Shown: positions 1 to 8,229 of the stretch, in pieces
Numbering within the stretch: the first letter of the stretch is position 1
How the letters are laid out: the number at the start of each line of letters is the position of its first letter
Assembly: GCA_001829785.1 (NCBI GenBank)
Contig: MICF01000009.1
Location: 1-64,000 of the forward strand
Direction: 5' to 3'
DNA: 64,000 nt
DNA from: Sulfurimonas sp. RIFOXYD12_FULL_33_39
Lineage (GTDB): Bacteria; Campylobacterota; Campylobacteria; Campylobacterales; Sulfurimonadaceae
Notes under the pieces: model-generated
The model's input: the letters and a program-made list of their open reading frames with translations, nothing else
What the model was told of the DNA's origin: nothing
Databases searched by the model: none
Program-made: the position numbers and the translations under genes

Positions 1-105
1 TACTTACTACAAATCATCAATAATTTTTTTACAACTTTAAGCTATCTCTTTACTTTTATTAACGACTTTTTTCTGTTTTTTAATTGCTTCTTTACTGTTT
101 AACAA

Positions 106-133
106 TTGAGAATGTGGTATTATTTTATATATT
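106..133 (+). promoter_or_regulatory. possible promoter of the gmhA operon
   Basis: TTGAGA at 106-111 and TATATT at 128-133 are separated by 16 bases, 15 bases ahead of the gmhA start. The surroundings are so AT-rich that chance matches are likely, and Campylobacterota promoters often lack a clear -35 box. The rest of 1-148 shows nothing else I can support. Confidence 0.3.
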
Positions 134-148
134 ATTTTAGGATGTTAT

Positions 149-736
149 ATGAAAAACTATATTAAAAATCAAATTAGAAAATCTTATGAAACTAAACAAG
201 CTATTTATGATAATGAAGAGTTATTGAGTAAAATAGAAGAGGTCTCTAAACTTTGTGTAAGGCTATATAAAGGCTCTAATAAAACTATACTAGCAGGTAA
301 CGGAGGTAGTGCAGCCGACGCTCAACATATAGCAGCCGAGCTTGTTGGTAGATATGGATTTGATAGACCTTCACTACCTTCTTTATCTCTAACAACAGAT
401 ACATCAAATTTAACAGCAATAGGAAATGATTACGGTTATGATAAAGTATTTTCAAGACAACTAGAAGGCATGGGTCAAAATGGAGATATTTTTATAGGTA
501 TTTCTACCTCCGGTAATTCAAAAAATATAGTTAATGCATTTGAAGTTGCTAAACAAAAAGGCATAACAACAGTTGCTTTAGTCGGTCGTGATGGTGGTGA
601 AATGGCTAAAATCGCTGATATTTCACTGATTGTTCCATCAGACTCAACTCCAAGAATACAAGAATCTCATATATTGATTGGACATATAATTTGTGATATC
701 ATAGAAAAAGAGATTTTTGGTGATGGTGTTAATTAG
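149..736 (+). CDS. gmhA: phosphoheptose isomerase GmhA
   Basis: Converts sedoheptulose 7-phosphate to D-glycero-D-manno-heptose 7-phosphate, the first committed step of ADP-heptose synthesis for the LPS inner core; cytoplasmic. The 195-residue protein is a single SIS domain of normal GmhA length. The loop AGNGGSAADAQH is at residues 49-60, with H60 and E64 in the places of the zinc ligands. The phosphate-binding STSGNS is at 119-124, and Q171 and H179 in the C-terminal helix complete the active site by family knowledge. The ATG follows AGGATG with usual spacing. gmhB starts six bases after the stop, so the two are co-transcribed. DiaA-like SIS proteins are the main alternative, but the gmhB neighbour argues for GmhA. 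Confidence 0.95.
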   Translation: MKNYIKNQIRKSYETKQAIYDNEELLSKIEEVSKLCVRLYKGSNKTILAGNGGSAADAQHIAAELVGRYGFDRPSLPSLSLTTDTSNLTAIGNDYGYDKVFSRQLEGMGQNGDIFIGISTSGNSKNIVNAFEVAKQKGITTVALVGRDGGEMAKIADISLIVPSDSTPRIQESHILIGHIICDIIEKEIFGDGVN

Positions 737-742
737 TTTCTT

Positions 743-1267
743 ATGAATAAAGCACTATTTTTAGACCGTGACGGTGTAGTAAATGTTGAAATAAATTATC
801 TTCATAAAATTGAAGATTTTGAATTTATTAACGGCATAATAAATCTTTGCAAATATTATCAAAATAACGGTTATATTATTATTATCGTAACTAATCAATC
901 AGGTATTGATAGAGGTTATTACGATGAGTGTGATTTTAATATTTTAACTTCATGGATGATTAATGAATTTGCAAAGTATAATGTTAATATAAAAAAAGTT
1001 TATTTTTGTCCTCATCACCCTGACATATCCGGTACATGTAGCTGTAGAAAACCGGAATCAGGAATGTTTTTAGAAGCAGCAAAAGAGTTTGATATCGATT
1101 TTAAGAACTCGATTTTAATAGGTGATAAAGAGAGCGATATTGAGGCTGCAATAAAAGCAGGAGTTAGCAAGACGTATCTGTTTGATGAAAAAAATATAGT
1201 TAAAAAATCAAAAGCTACAAAAATAGTTTCAAAATTAGAGGATATTTACAGTGTTAATACTAAATAG
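743..1267 (+). CDS. gmhB: D-glycero-D-manno-heptose 1,7-bisphosphate 7-phosphatase GmhB
   Basis: Removes the 7-phosphate from heptose 1,7-bisphosphate to give the substrate of the HldE adenylyltransferase. It is a HAD-family protein of 174 residues, normal for GmhB. DRDG at residues 8-11 carries the nucleophile D8 and acid/base D10. The zinc loop with C89, H91, C99 and C101 is the hallmark that separates GmhB from other histidinol-phosphatase-like HADs. GD at 127-128 supplies the magnesium ligands. It follows gmhA closely and its 3' end overlaps the next gene by 17 bases. One TACATGTA element lies in the zinc-loop codons (1033-1040). Confidence 0.94.
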   Translation: MNKALFLDRDGVVNVEINYLHKIEDFEFINGIINLCKYYQNNGYIIIIVTNQSGIDRGYYDECDFNILTSWMINEFAKYNVNIKKVYFCPHHPDISGTCSCRKPESGMFLEAAKEFDIDFKNSILIGDKESDIEAAIKAGVSKTYLFDEKNIVKKSKATKIVSKLEDIYSVNTK

Positions 1268-1733
1268 CGGCGGTACTTTTAATAAAAAATATAATAAATT
1301 AAACGGTGAATTAGAAGTTCCATATGACAATTCAGCAATAGAGAGAATTTTACAAAGTGTAGATTCTAAATTTGATATAGCAGGTCTTATTTATAAAGAT
1401 AGTTTAGATATGACAATGAGTGATAGAAAAGTTCTAGCAAGTGTTATTATGGAGTCAAATGATGATACTTTTATAATTGTTCATGGAACGGATACAATGC
1501 ATCTCAGTGCAGAGTTCTTGGCTGAAATTTTTGATGATAGAAAAATAGTATTTGTAGGTGCCATGAATCCTTTCGAGATAGATAACGTAGAAGCTAGTTT
1601 AAATTTAGGAATGGCAATCGGATTTGCAAGAGGTACCAGTGAATTTGGTGTTTATATATGTATGAGCGGATATATTGAATCATGGAATAAAATAGAAAAA
1701 AATACTAAATTTGGAAAGTTTGAAGTTGTCTAA
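1251..1733 (+). CDS. asparaginase N-terminal-domain protein (half-length)
   Basis: The 160 residues match only the N-terminal domain of L-asparaginase/Glu-tRNA(Gln) amidotransferase D proteins. A conserved start loop, SGGTF, puts the nucleophile Thr at residue 9, and the second motif HGTDTM is at 78-83 with T80 and D81. VGAMNP at about 102-107 corresponds to the usual GAMRP. Full asparaginases are about 330 residues, so the whole C-terminal domain is absent. The gene has a GTG start inside the end of gmhB and overlaps the ccoI start, so it sits in one tight operon. Activity is uncertain because asparaginases usually need residues from the second domain or a partner subunit. It may be a stand-alone ligand-binding domain. 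Confidence 0.75.
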   Translation: MLILNSGGTFNKKYNKLNGELEVPYDNSAIERILQSVDSKFDIAGLIYKDSLDMTMSDRKVLASVIMESNDDTFIIVHGTDTMHLSAEFLAEIFDDRKIVFVGAMNPFEIDNVEASLNLGMAIGFARGTSEFGVYICMSGYIESWNKIEKNTKFGKFEVV

Positions 1734-4128
1734 TAAAGTAGCATGCTCACATTGTCATTTAGAGTTTGATTCATCAATAATGATTAAAGATGAATCAAAC
1801 TACTTTTGTTGTAGTGGTTGTCAAGGAGTCTTTCATCTCTTGTGTGATGAGGGTCTTGATAGTTTTTATAAAAAAAGTAATAATGTAGTGTTGTCTCCTA
1901 TTTCTAAAACTTTTGAAGACTCTTCAAATTTTGACACACCATCTTTTTATGAAAAATTTGTAGAGACAAATAGTGATGGATTTAGTAAAGTATCTTTAAT
2001 TATAGAGGGGATTCACTGCTCGGCTTGTGTGTGGCTAAATGAAAAAGCTCTTCATAAAATGGATGGAGTAATAGAAGCTGATATAAATTTCACAAACAAC
2101 AAAGCAACGATTGTATGGTCAGATGATGTTGTAAAATTATCAAAAATTATAAATATGATTCGTTCTATCGGATACAATGCTTTTGCTTATGACTCTTTGG
2201 CTCAAGAGACACATGCTAATAAAGAGAGAAAGTCGTACTACTTGAAAATGGCAGTTGCTATTTTTGCTTCAATGAATATTATGTGGATAGCTGTTGCTCA
2301 GTATGCAGGATATTTTAGCGGAATTACTCAAGATGTAAAAACAGTACTAAATATTGCAGAGGGTATTTTAGCAACTCCTGTACTTTTTTACAGCGGTTTG
2401 GTTTTTTTTAGAGGTGCTTACTATGCTCTAAAAACTAAAATAGTAAACATGGATTTGCTTGTAGCAACAGGTGCCGCTTTAACCTATTTTTATTCTATAT
2501 ATATAACATTAATGCAAAGCGGTGAAGCCTATTTTGACTCTGTAAGTATGATTATTACTTTTGTTTTAATAGGCAAGTTCTTAGAAGTATTAAGTAAAAA
2601 GAATGCTGCTGATACACTTGATATGATTACAAAAAATATTCCGAGTGAAGTAAAAATTGTTAAAGACGGCAATATAGCTACATGTAAGCTTAATGATGTT
2701 CGACAAGGAGATATTGTAGTAGTCTCTTCAGGAGAAAAAGTTTTACTTGACGGAGAGATAGTTAAAGGTAGCGGTTCGTTTGATGAAGCAAATTTAACCG
2801 GAGAGAGTGAACCGATATATAAAAATGTCGGAATGAGCGTAATAAGCGGAACTACAAGTATAGATGCAGATATTCATTTTATCGCTACAAAAGATTTTAA
2901 GCACTCAACACTTTCAAATATTGTTACACTTTTAGAATCAGCTATAAATAAAAAACCAAAGATTCAGCAGATGGCCAACAAACTATCTGAATATTTTTCA
3001 TCCATTATACTTTTCTTGTCAATTTTTACTTTTGCTTTGTGGTGGTTTCAAACAAACAGCTTTGATATCTCTTTTATGATTGCGGTATCGGTTATTATAA
3101 TAGCATGTCCATGTGCATTAGCTCTTGCTACTCCTGTTGCAACATTGGTGGGACTTAGTTTGGGTGCTTCAAGAGGAATACTTTTTAAAGAAGCGGCAGG
3201 ACTTGAAACAATGGCAAAAGTTGACACTCTTATTTTGGATAAGACTGGAACTATTACAATAGGAAAACCTGAGGTAATAAAGGAGCATATTTATGATGAG
3301 TTTGATAAAAAGCTTCTATATTCACTTTTAAAATTATCAAATCACCCTGTGGCAAAAGGAGTGTCGAAATATCTTGAAAAGGAGAATGAAAATATAGTTG
3401 CTGAGATACTGGATGAATTTACCCAAATTTCTGCACAAGGTATAAAAGCTAAAGTAAGAGAGATAAATCTGCTTGGCGGCAATATAAAACTACTAAATGA
3501 AAATAGTATTGAGACAACATTTTTGAGTGAAAACACTATTTTTTATTTTGCAATAGATAATAAATTAGCGGCAATATATGAATTAACCGATAAAATTAAA
3601 GATGGTGTGTCAGAGTTAGTTGAAGATATGAAAAAAATGAGTATAGATGTGGTGATGCTCACTGGCGACAACAGCCGTATGGCAAATAAAGTTGCTTCAA
3701 GTGTAGGTATTAAAGATTTTATTTATGAACAAACTCCACAAAGTAAAGCTGATTATATAACTCACCTCCATGAAAAAAATAAGATAGTTGTAATGGTTGG
3801 AGACGGCATTAACGATATTTTGGCATTGGCTCGTTCCGATATAGGCATTGTTATGGGAAGCGGAAGTGATATTGCAGTTAAAGTAGGAGATGTTGTTCTT
3901 TTAGACGATAGTATGAAGTCATTAAAAGATGCTTTTAAAATAAGCCGTACAACATTTGGTTTAATTAAACAAAACCTTGTTATATCAATAGTATATAATG
4001 CTATAACTATACCTTTGGCAATGGCTGGATATATTATACCTTTGATAGCAGCTATATCGATGTCTTTAAGTTCGCTTTTGGTTGTAGGAAACTCTATGCG
4101 TATTCGCAATAAATGGAATAAGGATTAA
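1726..4128 (+). CDS. ccoI: CcoI/FixI-type copper-exporting P1B ATPase
   Basis: Copper-translocating P-type ATPase expected to supply copper for cbb3 oxidase assembly; inner membrane. Domains in order: an N-terminal cysteine cluster (CxxC, then CCxxC within the first 33 residues), an HMA domain with CSAC near residue 98, eight predicted membrane segments, TGES near 358, the transmembrane CPC metal site near 461, the phosphorylated DKTGT near 505, and a GDGIND hinge near 690. The reading frame is open from a TTG at 1711, but TTG at 1726 is preceded by GGAAAG at good spacing and is preferred. The start overlaps the asparaginase-like gene and ccoS follows directly, which supports CcoI over a general CopA. 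Confidence 0.9.
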   Translation: MSNKVACSHCHLEFDSSIMIKDESNYFCCSGCQGVFHLLCDEGLDSFYKKSNNVVLSPISKTFEDSSNFDTPSFYEKFVETNSDGFSKVSLIIEGIHCSACVWLNEKALHKMDGVIEADINFTNNKATIVWSDDVVKLSKIINMIRSIGYNAFAYDSLAQETHANKERKSYYLKMAVAIFASMNIMWIAVAQYAGYFSGITQDVKTVLNIAEGILATPVLFYSGLVFFRGAYYALKTKIVNMDLLVATGAALTYFYSIYITLMQSGEAYFDSVSMIITFVLIGKFLEVLSKKNAADTLDMITKNIPSEVKIVKDGNIATCKLNDVRQGDIVVVSSGEKVLLDGEIVKGSGSFDEANLTGESEPIYKNVGMSVISGTTSIDADIHFIATKDFKHSTLSNIVTLLESAINKKPKIQQMANKLSEYFSSIILFLSIFTFALWWFQTNSFDISFMIAVSVIIIACPCALALATPVATLVGLSLGASRGILFKEAAGLETMAKVDTLILDKTGTITIGKPEVIKEHIYDEFDKKLLYSLLKLSNHPVAKGVSKYLEKENENIVAEILDEFTQISAQGIKAKVREINLLGGNIKLLNENSIETTFLSENTIFYFAIDNKLAAIYELTDKIKDGVSELVEDMKKMSIDVVMLTGDNSRMANKVASSVGIKDFIYEQTPQSKADYITHLHEKNKIVVMVGDGINDILALARSDIGIVMGSGSDIAVKVGDVVLLDDSMKSLKDAFKISRTTFGLIKQNLVISIVYNAITIPLAMAGYIIPLIAAISMSLSSLLVVGNSMRIRNKWNKD

Positions 4129-4130
4129 GT

Positions 4131-4346
4131 ATGGATACTTGGGTAATTGCAATGATGCTTGGGGCATCTGTATTTTTAGGAGCAATAGCACTATTTGCTT
4201 TTTTATGGGCAATTAAAAGTGGGCAGTTTGACGATGAAGAGAAGTTTTTAAATGCTGCTAAATATGACGGTGAAGATGAGTTAAACGATGCAATAAAGCA
4301 AGAGCAGAAAAAAGAAGTTTTGAAAAAAAGATATAAGCCAGAATAA
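4131..4346 (+). CDS. ccoS: cbb3-type oxidase assembly protein CcoS
   Basis: A 71-residue membrane protein with one transmembrane helix at about 5-27, then the FixS/CcoS signature SGQFDD at 30-35 and an acidic, lysine-rich tail. CcoS proteins are required for cofactor insertion into the catalytic subunit of cbb3 oxidase. It begins two bases after the ccoI stop, the typical CcoI-CcoS pairing. The structural ccoNOPQ genes are not in this window. The family match is clear despite the small size. Confidence 0.9.
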   Translation: MDTWVIAMMLGASVFLGAIALFAFLWAIKSGQFDDEEKFLNAAKYDGEDELNDAIKQEQKKEVLKKRYKPE

Positions 4347-4364
4347 AATAGTTTAGTTGAAGAG

Positions 4365-4389
4365 TTAATCGCCCAAAGAGGGCAATTAA
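4365..4389. terminator. convergent terminator between ccoS and the cytochrome c gene
   Basis: Inverted repeat TTAATCGCCC and GGGCAATTAA with a five-base loop and one mismatch, placed between two convergent genes. The T/A runs on either side are short. It could act for both genes. Confidence 0.55.
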
Positions 4390-4395
4390 GGTAAA

Positions 4396-4680
4396 TTATT
4401 TACCGATAGTTTGTGCGAATGCGTCTAAATCAGCATCTGAGTATTTTGCCACTTGACCTTTCATAAGACCTTTCATTGGTCCGCCGTAAGTACCTGCTTT
4501 ATAACCTTTAAGTGCAGTAGCTATATCAGCATGAGTCATTTCAGCGACATTTTTAGATTTACCTAAAGCAGCTTTACTCCAATCAGCTCCATGGCATCCT
4601 TGACAGGCACCAGCTTCTACACCAGCCATTAAAGCAGTAGTTGCAGTTAAAGCAACGATTGATAAAACAATTTTTTTCAT
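4396..4680 (-). CDS. periplasmic class I cytochrome c (c553-like)
   Basis: A small secreted monoheme cytochrome c of 94 residues. A Sec signal peptide covers about residues 1-20 (basic KK, hydrophobic core, ALMAG cleavage region). The single heme site CQGCH is at 26-30, and M69 or M73 in the glycine/methionine-rich stretch is the probable sixth ligand. Such cytochromes carry electrons in the periplasm to terminal oxidases or reductases, which fits a neighbour encoding cbb3 assembly factors. It is transcribed alone towards ccoS, with its own upstream region of 139 bases shared with divergent hldD. The actual electron partner cannot be told from sequence. Confidence 0.9.
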   Translation of the reverse strand: MKKIVLSIVALTATTALMAGVEAGACQGCHGADWSKAALGKSKNVAEMTHADIATALKGYKAGTYGGPMKGLMKGQVAKYSDADLDAFAQTIGK

Positions 4681-4819
4681 ATTTTTTTCCTTGATTTTTT
4701 TTTATTTTCAGGCAAATTATAGTGATTTTACTCTTAAATACATGTTAATAGTTTATCTGTTATCATTTTGTTAAATAAACTATACTATATGACAAAATAG
4801 TGACAATAATGGCGGTAAA

Positions 4820-5827
4820 ATGAGATATATAGATGATGATTTAAATAACAAAACAGTTTTAATTACAGGCGGTGCAGGTTTTATAGGTTCAAATTTGGCA
4901 TTTTATTTTCAAGAGAATCATCCCGAGGCTAAAATAGTAGTTCTGGACAGTTTTAGAAGTAAAGAAACGCTCTCAAACGGGAATCTGAAAAGCTTTGGAC
5001 ATTTTAAAAATATAATCGGTTTTAAGGGTGAAGTAATAAGCGGTAATATCAATGACAAAGAGTTACTTCTTAGTTTAGAATTAAATTATAAATTTGATTA
5101 TATTTTTCATGAAGCAGCTATTTCTGATACTACCGCACTAGAACAAGATTTGATGATAAGAACAAATGTTAATGCTTATAAAGATTTGCTTGAGTTAGCT
5201 ATAAAACATGGGGCAAATATGATTTATGCTTCATCGGCGGCAACTTACGGCAGTGCTGCTTCACCGCAAAGAGTCGGACGCGAATCACCGCAAAATGTTT
5301 ATGGTTTTTCAAAGCTTTGTATGGATAATTTAAGCCGTGAGTATATGAAAGAAAGCGATATATCAATAGTGGGGCTTAGATATTTTAATGTTTATGGACC
5401 AAGAGAGTACTTTAAAAACACTACTGCTTCAATGATTTTGCAGTTTGGACATCAGTTATTAGCCGGTAAAAATCCTCGTCTTTTTGAACATAGCGATAAA
5501 ATACTTAGAGATTTTATATATATAGAAGATATAATTCAAGCCAATATTAAAGCTATGAATCCTAAAGAGAGCGGTATCTTTAATGTGGGAACCGGTAAAG
5601 CTAGAAGTTTTCAAGATATAGTTGATATCCTTCAAAAAGAGCTTGGCACTTCTTTAACATGTGAATATATACCAAATCCATACATCGGAAGTTATCAGTT
5701 CCATACAGAAGCTGATATAGAATCAACTAAAGAGATATTGGGATACGAGCCGAGATTTGAGATGGAAGACGGAATAAAAGCTTATATAAGTGAAATTAAG
5801 AGAATGTATGAAGAAGAAGTAAAATAA
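4820..5827 (+). CDS. hldD: ADP-L-glycero-D-manno-heptose 6-epimerase HldD
   Basis: Last step of ADP-heptose synthesis: epimerises ADP-D,D-heptose at C6 to ADP-L,D-heptose. It is an extended short-chain dehydrogenase of 335 residues. The NADP-binding loop TGGAGFIG is at 16-23, a serine pair (138-139) precedes the catalytic Y161-x3-K165, and the C-terminal part matches the substrate-binding domain. A ten-residue N-terminal extension precedes the first strand. ATG follows GGCGG. hldE begins one base before its stop ends (TAATG overlap), so the pair is coupled. Other NDP-sugar epimerases are possible by fold, but the hldE neighbour settles the call. Confidence 0.93.
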   Translation: MRYIDDDLNNKTVLITGGAGFIGSNLAFYFQENHPEAKIVVLDSFRSKETLSNGNLKSFGHFKNIIGFKGEVISGNINDKELLLSLELNYKFDYIFHEAAISDTTALEQDLMIRTNVNAYKDLLELAIKHGANMIYASSAATYGSAASPQRVGRESPQNVYGFSKLCMDNLSREYMKESDISIVGLRYFNVYGPREYFKNTTASMILQFGHQLLAGKNPRLFEHSDKILRDFIYIEDIIQANIKAMNPKESGIFNVGTGKARSFQDIVDILQKELGTSLTCEYIPNPYIGSYQFHTEADIESTKEILGYEPRFEMEDGIKAYISEIKRMYEEEVK

Positions 5828-7251
5828 TGAAAATACTTAAAAAATTTTCCCCAAATATTTTAGTAATCGGCGATTTGATGATAGACCATTATCTGTGGGG
5901 AAGCTGTGAGAGAATATCTCCAGAAGCTCCGGTTCAGGTTGTCGATATTGCCAAAGAGACTACTGTTCTTGGCGGTGCAGGAAATGTTATAAACAACCTT
6001 AGAGTTCTTGGTGCAAAAGTAAGTGTAGGAAGTGTTATAGGAGATGATGATAACGGTGTAGAGCTTATTGACATGTTAAAAAAGATAGATGTGCAAACAG
6101 ATAATATAGTAACTCAAAAAAATAGAAAAACATCCAAAAAAAGCCGTGTTATAGCAAGTTCGCAACAAGTTTTAAGATATGACAAAGAGAGCAAGGATGA
6201 GATTTCAAACGTTGCTGCACAAGAGATTTTAAACTCTTTAAAGAGTGAAATTTGCAACTATGATGCAGTTATACTTTCAGACTATGGAAAAGGCGTTTTA
6301 ACTCAAGAATTATGCCAAAGCGTTATAGAGCTTTGCAATAAAGAGGGCGTGAAAGTTTTGGTTGACCCAAAGGGGAGCGACTACAGCAAATACAAAGGTG
6401 CATATCTATTAACGCCTAATAAAAAAGAGGCTATACTTGCAACTAAAATAGATATAAAAGATAAAGAGTCCCTAGAAAAAGCACTGTTAAAGTTAAAGCA
6501 GGATTGCAATTTGGCTATATCAATGATTACACTCTCAGAAGACGGTATCGCTACTTATGATGATGAGATGAAGATTTTTCCAACCGTTGCAAAAGAGGTT
6601 TTTGATGTAACAGGTGCAGGAGATACCGTTATAGCCTCGATAGCATTTGCTCTAAGTGCCGGTAAAAGTATAGAAGAAGCAGCGGCATTTGCAAATCTTG
6701 CAGCTGGTGTAGTGGTTGGGAAAATCGGCTCGGCTACGGTTACTCTTGATGAGATTGAAGAGTATGAAGCAAGCTTGCATAAAAGTACTTCCGATGCTCA
6801 TATAAAAAGTTTTAAAGATATAGAAGCAGTAGTTGAGAGATATAGAAAAAGCGGCAAGAAAATTGTATTTACAAACGGCTGTTTTGATATCTTACATGTA
6901 GGACATGTAAAGTATCTTCAAGAAGCAAAAAGTTTTGGAGATGTGCTTATAGTAGGACTTAATTCCGATGCTTCCGTTTCAAGGTTAAAAGGTCCGACGC
7001 GTCCGGTGAATATTGCAGAGGATAGAGCTTATCTTTTAGCCGCTCTTGAAGCGGTTGATTTTGTCGTACCTTTTGAAGATGATACTCCTTATGAACTTAT
7101 AAAAATGATACAGCCAGATACGCTTGTAAAAGGCGGAGATTATGAGGGTAAAGAGGTAGTCGGAACAGAATTTGCGGGTGAGCTAAAGCTTGTTAATTTT
7201 GTAGATGGAAAGAGTACTACAAAAACGATTCAAAAGATACAGGGCTGTTAA
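5827..7251 (+). CDS. hldE: bifunctional heptose 7-phosphate kinase / heptose 1-phosphate adenylyltransferase HldE
   Basis: Carries out two steps of ADP-heptose synthesis: phosphorylation of heptose 7-phosphate at C1, then, after GmhB, transfer of AMP. The first about 315 of 474 residues are a PfkB/ribokinase domain with the anion-hole and base motif DVTGAGDT at 260-267. The last about 130 residues are a nucleotidyltransferase with HVGH at 357-360 and a downstream RPVN/ERA region. Length and domain order match E. coli HldE. It overlaps hldD by one base, and its end overlaps the convergent waaF end by four bases. A TACATGTA and a second ACATGT lie at 6893-6908 in the HVGH codons. Confidence 0.95.
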   Translation: MKILKKFSPNILVIGDLMIDHYLWGSCERISPEAPVQVVDIAKETTVLGGAGNVINNLRVLGAKVSVGSVIGDDDNGVELIDMLKKIDVQTDNIVTQKNRKTSKKSRVIASSQQVLRYDKESKDEISNVAAQEILNSLKSEICNYDAVILSDYGKGVLTQELCQSVIELCNKEGVKVLVDPKGSDYSKYKGAYLLTPNKKEAILATKIDIKDKESLEKALLKLKQDCNLAISMITLSEDGIATYDDEMKIFPTVAKEVFDVTGAGDTVIASIAFALSAGKSIEEAAAFANLAAGVVVGKIGSATVTLDEIEEYEASLHKSTSDAHIKSFKDIEAVVERYRKSGKKIVFTNGCFDILHVGHVKYLQEAKSFGDVLIVGLNSDASVSRLKGPTRPVNIAEDRAYLLAALEAVDFVVPFEDDTPYELIKMIQPDTLVKGGDYEGKEVVGTEFAGELKLVNFVDGKSTTKTIQKIQGC

Positions 7252-8222
7252 ATATTTAACTCTTTGACTGCCTCTATGACTTCATGTGCCGTTATGCTTT
7301 TCATACACTCATGATGTCCTAGAGGACACTCTCTTCTCATACACGGAGCACACTCCATGTCATGTCTTACGATAGTGCTCTTTTCGTTCATCCACTGTGA
7401 AGTCTCAGTATGTTTTGTAGGACCGAAGATTGAAACGCTAGGAACGCCATAAGCCGCCGCTACGTGCATAGGTCCGCTATCGTTTGTAACAAAAAGCGAA
7501 CAACCGCCAATATAGGAACATAGCTCTTTTATGCTTGTTTTTCCTGCTAGATTTGTGTAGTTTGTTACATGTGAAGATTTAAGATGTGACTCTATCTCAT
7601 TTGCCATCTCTACTTCATTTGGTCCGCCGAAAATTATTATCTCATATCTGTCGCTAAACTCACGCGCTACTTCGGCAAATCTTTGTGGATACCATCTTTT
7701 CGCACTTCCGTAAGTTGCCCCCGCATTTATGCCCATAGTCGGTTTTTCAAATTTTTTAGGTTCAATATATAAGCGCAGATTAGGGGTGATTTTATTCCAT
7801 TCATCCGTGTTTATCATTGCAAGCTCGGCATATTGCATAGAGAGATGTTTGTCCGCTTTTATAGCAGGTGTATGAGAAAGCAGGAACATTGAGTGCCATG
7901 ATTTTTTGGCTACGCTAAAAAAAGTTCCCGTTAGTTTTAAAAGCAAAGATGAGTGTATCTGATTTCTAAAAGAGATTGCCATGTCAAAACTGCCTAACTT
8001 TTTCGCTAAATCATAAGTCGCTTTGATTCTGCTCTTTGCTTTTTTTGTCTCATCAACTACCGCATTTTTACAAAGAGGATGATATTTCAGCGCTTCAATG
8101 GACACATAACTGCCTACAAAAGTAAATTTTGCATTTGGATAGTATGAGGCTAAAAGCTCAATAGCGGGAGTTGCCATAACGGCATCACCCAGCCAGTTTG
8201 GTAAAATTATAAGTATTTTCAT
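7248..8222 (-). CDS. waaF: ADP-heptose:LPS heptosyltransferase II WaaF
   Basis: GT9 glycosyltransferase expected to add the second L,D-heptose to the LPS inner core at the cytoplasmic face of the inner membrane. The 324 residues show the N-terminal LPNWLGDAVMATP motif of WaaF-type enzymes, the ADP-heptose-binding NDSGPMHVAAA near 245-255, and the WaaF-type C-terminal cysteine cluster (ECAPCMRRECPLGHHEC near 284-300). The N-terminal LPNWLGD favours WaaF over WaaC, whose candidate is at 15615-16607. It converges on hldE and follows the TIM-barrel gene by seven bases. Confidence 0.9.
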   Translation of the reverse strand: MKILIILPNWLGDAVMATPAIELLASYYPNAKFTFVGSYVSIEALKYHPLCKNAVVDETKKAKSRIKATYDLAKKLGSFDMAISFRNQIHSSLLLKLTGTFFSVAKKSWHSMFLLSHTPAIKADKHLSMQYAELAMINTDEWNKITPNLRLYIEPKKFEKPTMGINAGATYGSAKRWYPQRFAEVAREFSDRYEIIIFGGPNEVEMANEIESHLKSSHVTNYTNLAGKTSIKELCSYIGGCSLFVTNDSGPMHVAAAYGVPSVSIFGPTKHTETSQWMNEKSTIVRHDMECAPCMRRECPLGHHECMKSITAHEVIEAVKELNI

Positions 8223-8229
8223 AGTGGAA

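Noticed and set aside
1..148. Lysine-rich short frame on the minus strand at the left edge
   Set aside because: About 20 codons, low-complexity AT-rich sequence, no start signal.
3342..4109. Open frames on the strand opposite ccoI
   Set aside because: They mirror the coding frame of ccoI and have no start signals or family features.
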